From contig NZ_SLXD01000009.1 in the NCBI RefSeq assembly GCF_004340905.1, forward strand, positions 186,001-250,000: a stretch of 64,000 nt of DNA, in the 5' to 3' direction. Below the pieces are notes generated by a model. It was not told where the DNA came from. It ran no database searches and worked only from the letters and a program-made list of their open reading frames with translations. Positions 62,352 to 64,000 of the stretch are shown here, one piece after another. Source of the DNA: Rubrivivax gelatinosus (lineage in GTDB: Bacteria > Pseudomonadota > Gammaproteobacteria > Burkholderiales > Burkholderiaceae_C). Each line of letters begins with the position of its first letter. Within the stretch, counting starts at the first letter, position 1. Both the position numbers and the translations under genes were made by a program.

Positions 62352-64000
62352 ATGGCCGCTTCATCGCTGATGTCGCTGGGCATGCGCGCCATGACGGCGA
62401 GCTACGCCTCGATGCAGGTCACCGGGCACAACATCGCCAACGCCAGCGTCGCCGGCTACTCGCGCCAGCAGGCCGAGCTGGCGACGGCCAAGGGCCAGTA
62501 CACCGGCGCCGGCTTCTTCGGCAAGGGCGTGGACGTCGCCAGCGTGACGCGCTCGCACGACCAGTTCCTGACCCGCGCGGCGGCCACCGCCAAGTCGCTG
62601 TCGGCGATGGACGAGACGCTCGCGCAGCGCCTGAAGCTGCTGGAGAACGTCTTTCCCACCGGCGAGATGGGCCTGGGCTACAGCGTCGGCAGCTTCCTCA
62701 ACGCGATGGTCGACCTGGCCTCGCGCCCCGGCGACACCGCCACGCGCCAGGTGGTGCTGGCGCGTTCGCAGGACCTGGCCTCGCGCTTCAACGCCGCCGA
62801 CGACCAGCTCGACACGCTGCAGGCCGGCGTCACCTCGGACCTGAAGACCACTGTCACCGCGGTCAACGGCCTGACCAAGAGCCTGGCCAAGATCAACGAC
62901 CAGATCGCCGCCTCGCGCGGGCTGGGCCAGCCGCCCAACGACCTGCTCGACGAACGCGACCGCATCGTCAGCGAGCTGTCCACCAAGATCCAGGTCAGCA
63001 CCGTGATGGCCGACGACGGCACCGTCGGCGTCTTCGTCGCCGGCGGGCAGAACCTGGTGCTGGGCGCGCAGTCGGTGGACATGCGCGTCACCCCCGACCC
63101 GCTGGACACCTCGCGCTCGGCGCTGGCGCTGGTCGACGGCAGCAATCTGCGCATGCTCGACGAGGCATCGCTCGGCGGCGGCTCGATGGCCGCGCTGCTG
63201 CGTTTCCAGAACGAGGACCTGGTCGACGCGCGCAACATGGTCGGCCAGCTCGCCGCCGCCGTCGGCTCGGCCGTCAACGCCCAGCAGGAGCTGGGCCTGG
63301 ACCTCAACGGTGACGGCGGCAAGCCGCTGTTCCAGGTCGGCGCGCCGACGGCGCGTTCGTCGACCAACAACGCCCGCGACGCGAGCGGCAACTTCCTGGC
63401 CACCGTCAGCATCGCCACGCCCGACGGCACCGTGCTCAACGCCGCCGACTACCTGATGCGCCCCGACCCGGCGGTGGCCAACGGCTACATCGTCACGCGG
63501 CTGTCCTACCCGCAGGAGACCTTCAACCGCACGGCCGACGCCAGCGGCGCCTTCGAGGTCGACGGCATGCAGGTGACGGTCACCGGCACGCCGGCGTCGG
63601 CCGACACCTTCCTGCTGCAGCCGGTGGCCAACGCCGCCGGCGGCATGAACGCGCTGATCCAGGATCCGCGCCTGGTGGCCGCGGCCTCGCCGCTGGTGGC
63701 CTCGGTCGGCGCGGCCAACACCGGCACCGGCTCGATCGCCTCGCTGACGATGGTCGAGGCGCCGGACACCGGCTCGAGCGCCGAGGTGAGCTTCTCCACC
63801 GGCGCCGGGGGCCAGCTGCAGTACAGCTGGACCGTCACCGACTCCGGCGGCGCGGCCACGACCACCGGCCCGCTGGACTGGAACGACGAAGGCGTCGTGC
63901 CGCCCGAGCCGTATTCGATCAACGGCGCGCGGCTGCAGGTCGCCGGCGTGCCCAAGGCCGGCGACACGATCTCGGTGACGGCCATCGACCCGGCCTACAT
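62352..64000 (+). CDS. flgK: Hook-filament junction protein FlgK, 3' end outside window
   Basis: 549 codons visible from the ATG at 62352. N-terminal MGMRAMTASYASMQVTGHNI-type region with NIANASVAGYSRQQ, PPNDLLDERDRIVSELSTKI and a long variable middle with NAQQELGLDLNGDGGKPLF. The C-terminal D0 helix lies beyond the window; flgL is expected next. Confidence 0.95.
   Translation, partial: MAASSLMSLGMRAMTASYASMQVTGHNIANASVAGYSRQQAELATAKGQYTGAGFFGKGVDVASVTRSHDQFLTRAAATAKSLSAMDETLAQRLKLLENVFPTGEMGLGYSVGSFLNAMVDLASRPGDTATRQVVLARSQDLASRFNAADDQLDTLQAGVTSDLKTTVTAVNGLTKSLAKINDQIAASRGLGQPPNDLLDERDRIVSELSTKIQVSTVMADDGTVGVFVAGGQNLVLGAQSVDMRVTPDPLDTSRSALALVDGSNLRMLDEASLGGGSMAALLRFQNEDLVDARNMVGQLAAAVGSAVNAQQELGLDLNGDGGKPLFQVGAPTARSSTNNARDASGNFLATVSIATPDGTVLNAADYLMRPDPAVANGYIVTRLSYPQETFNRTADASGAFEVDGMQVTVTGTPASADTFLLQPVANAAGGMNALIQDPRLVAAASPLVASVGAANTGTGSIASLTMVEAPDTGSSAEVSFSTGAGGQLQYSWTVTDSGGAATTTGPLDWNDEGVVPPEPYSINGARLQVAGVPKAGDTISVTAIDPAY

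Overview
The window is one 64 kb stretch of very GC-rich DNA with strong third-position G/C bias. Gene families and order (xseB-ispA-dxs-folE2, flhDC-controlled flagellar genes, FliA-type promoters, GC-rich CCCCC...GGGGG intergenic repeats) point to a motile member of the Burkholderiales, most like the Rubrivivax/Leptothrix/Ideonella group of Betaproteobacteria. This assignment is by pattern only. No rRNA, tRNA, insertion sequence, phage or CRISPR array was seen.

Layout. 1-3322 (minus): a universal stress protein with an FNR-like box upstream, then an overlapping unit of Rieske oxygenase, EamA-type permease and 3-mercaptopyruvate sulfurtransferase. 3546-7562 (plus): xseB, ispA, dxs and folE2 (isoprenoid precursors, folate/queuosine precursor). 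7585-18286 (minus): two flagellar operons, fliFGHIJK then fliLMNOPQR, with fliE divergent. 18881-24901 (minus): GGDEF/EAL protein, two type IV pilin-like proteins, YcgR, FliT, FliS, FliD. 25066-28144 (minus): three tandem flagellin genes. 28601-37468: a probable flagellin- or surface-glycosylation island with a SPINDLY/OGT-like transferase, an unrecognised glycosyltransferase-like protein, a cytidylyltransferase-RraA fusion, a TPR-HAD giant protein and UDP-galactopyranose mutase. 37849-43014 (plus): flhDC, a methyltransferase, motAB, cheYZ. 43304-51069 (plus): flhB, flhA, flhF, a P-loop-less flhG, fliA and a soluble MCP-like protein. 51070-53208 (minus): a PAS histidine kinase. 53456-55017 (minus): flgN, flgM, flgA. 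55149-64000 (plus): flgBCDEFGHIJ and the first 549 codons of flgK, cut by the window end.

How it works together. Nearly the whole basal body, hook, export apparatus, filament, stator and regulatory hierarchy is here: FlhDC (master), FliA (sigma-28) and FlgM (anti-sigma). The regulatory layers can be read from the DNA. Six good sigma-28 promoters (TCAAGT or TAAAGT, 11-12 nt, NCCGATAM) lie before fliC2, fliC3, fliD, fliS, flgM and motA, and a seventh candidate points at flhD. A different element, CCGCTTATCGG followed at exactly 24 nt by a -10-like hexamer, precedes fliL, flhB and flgB and is a candidate class II (FlhDC-type) promoter.

Most unusual items: the fusion of a CMP-sugar-type cytidylyltransferase to an RraA/HMG-aldolase-like domain; the overlapping ycgR-pilin-pilin-GGDEF/EAL block placed directly after the flagellar chaperone genes; the 24-nt-spaced promoter architecture; an FlhG with no visible P-loop; a 16-codon ORF stitched by ATGA overlaps between flhA and flhF; and REP-like repeats that separate flhD from flhC and motA from motB.
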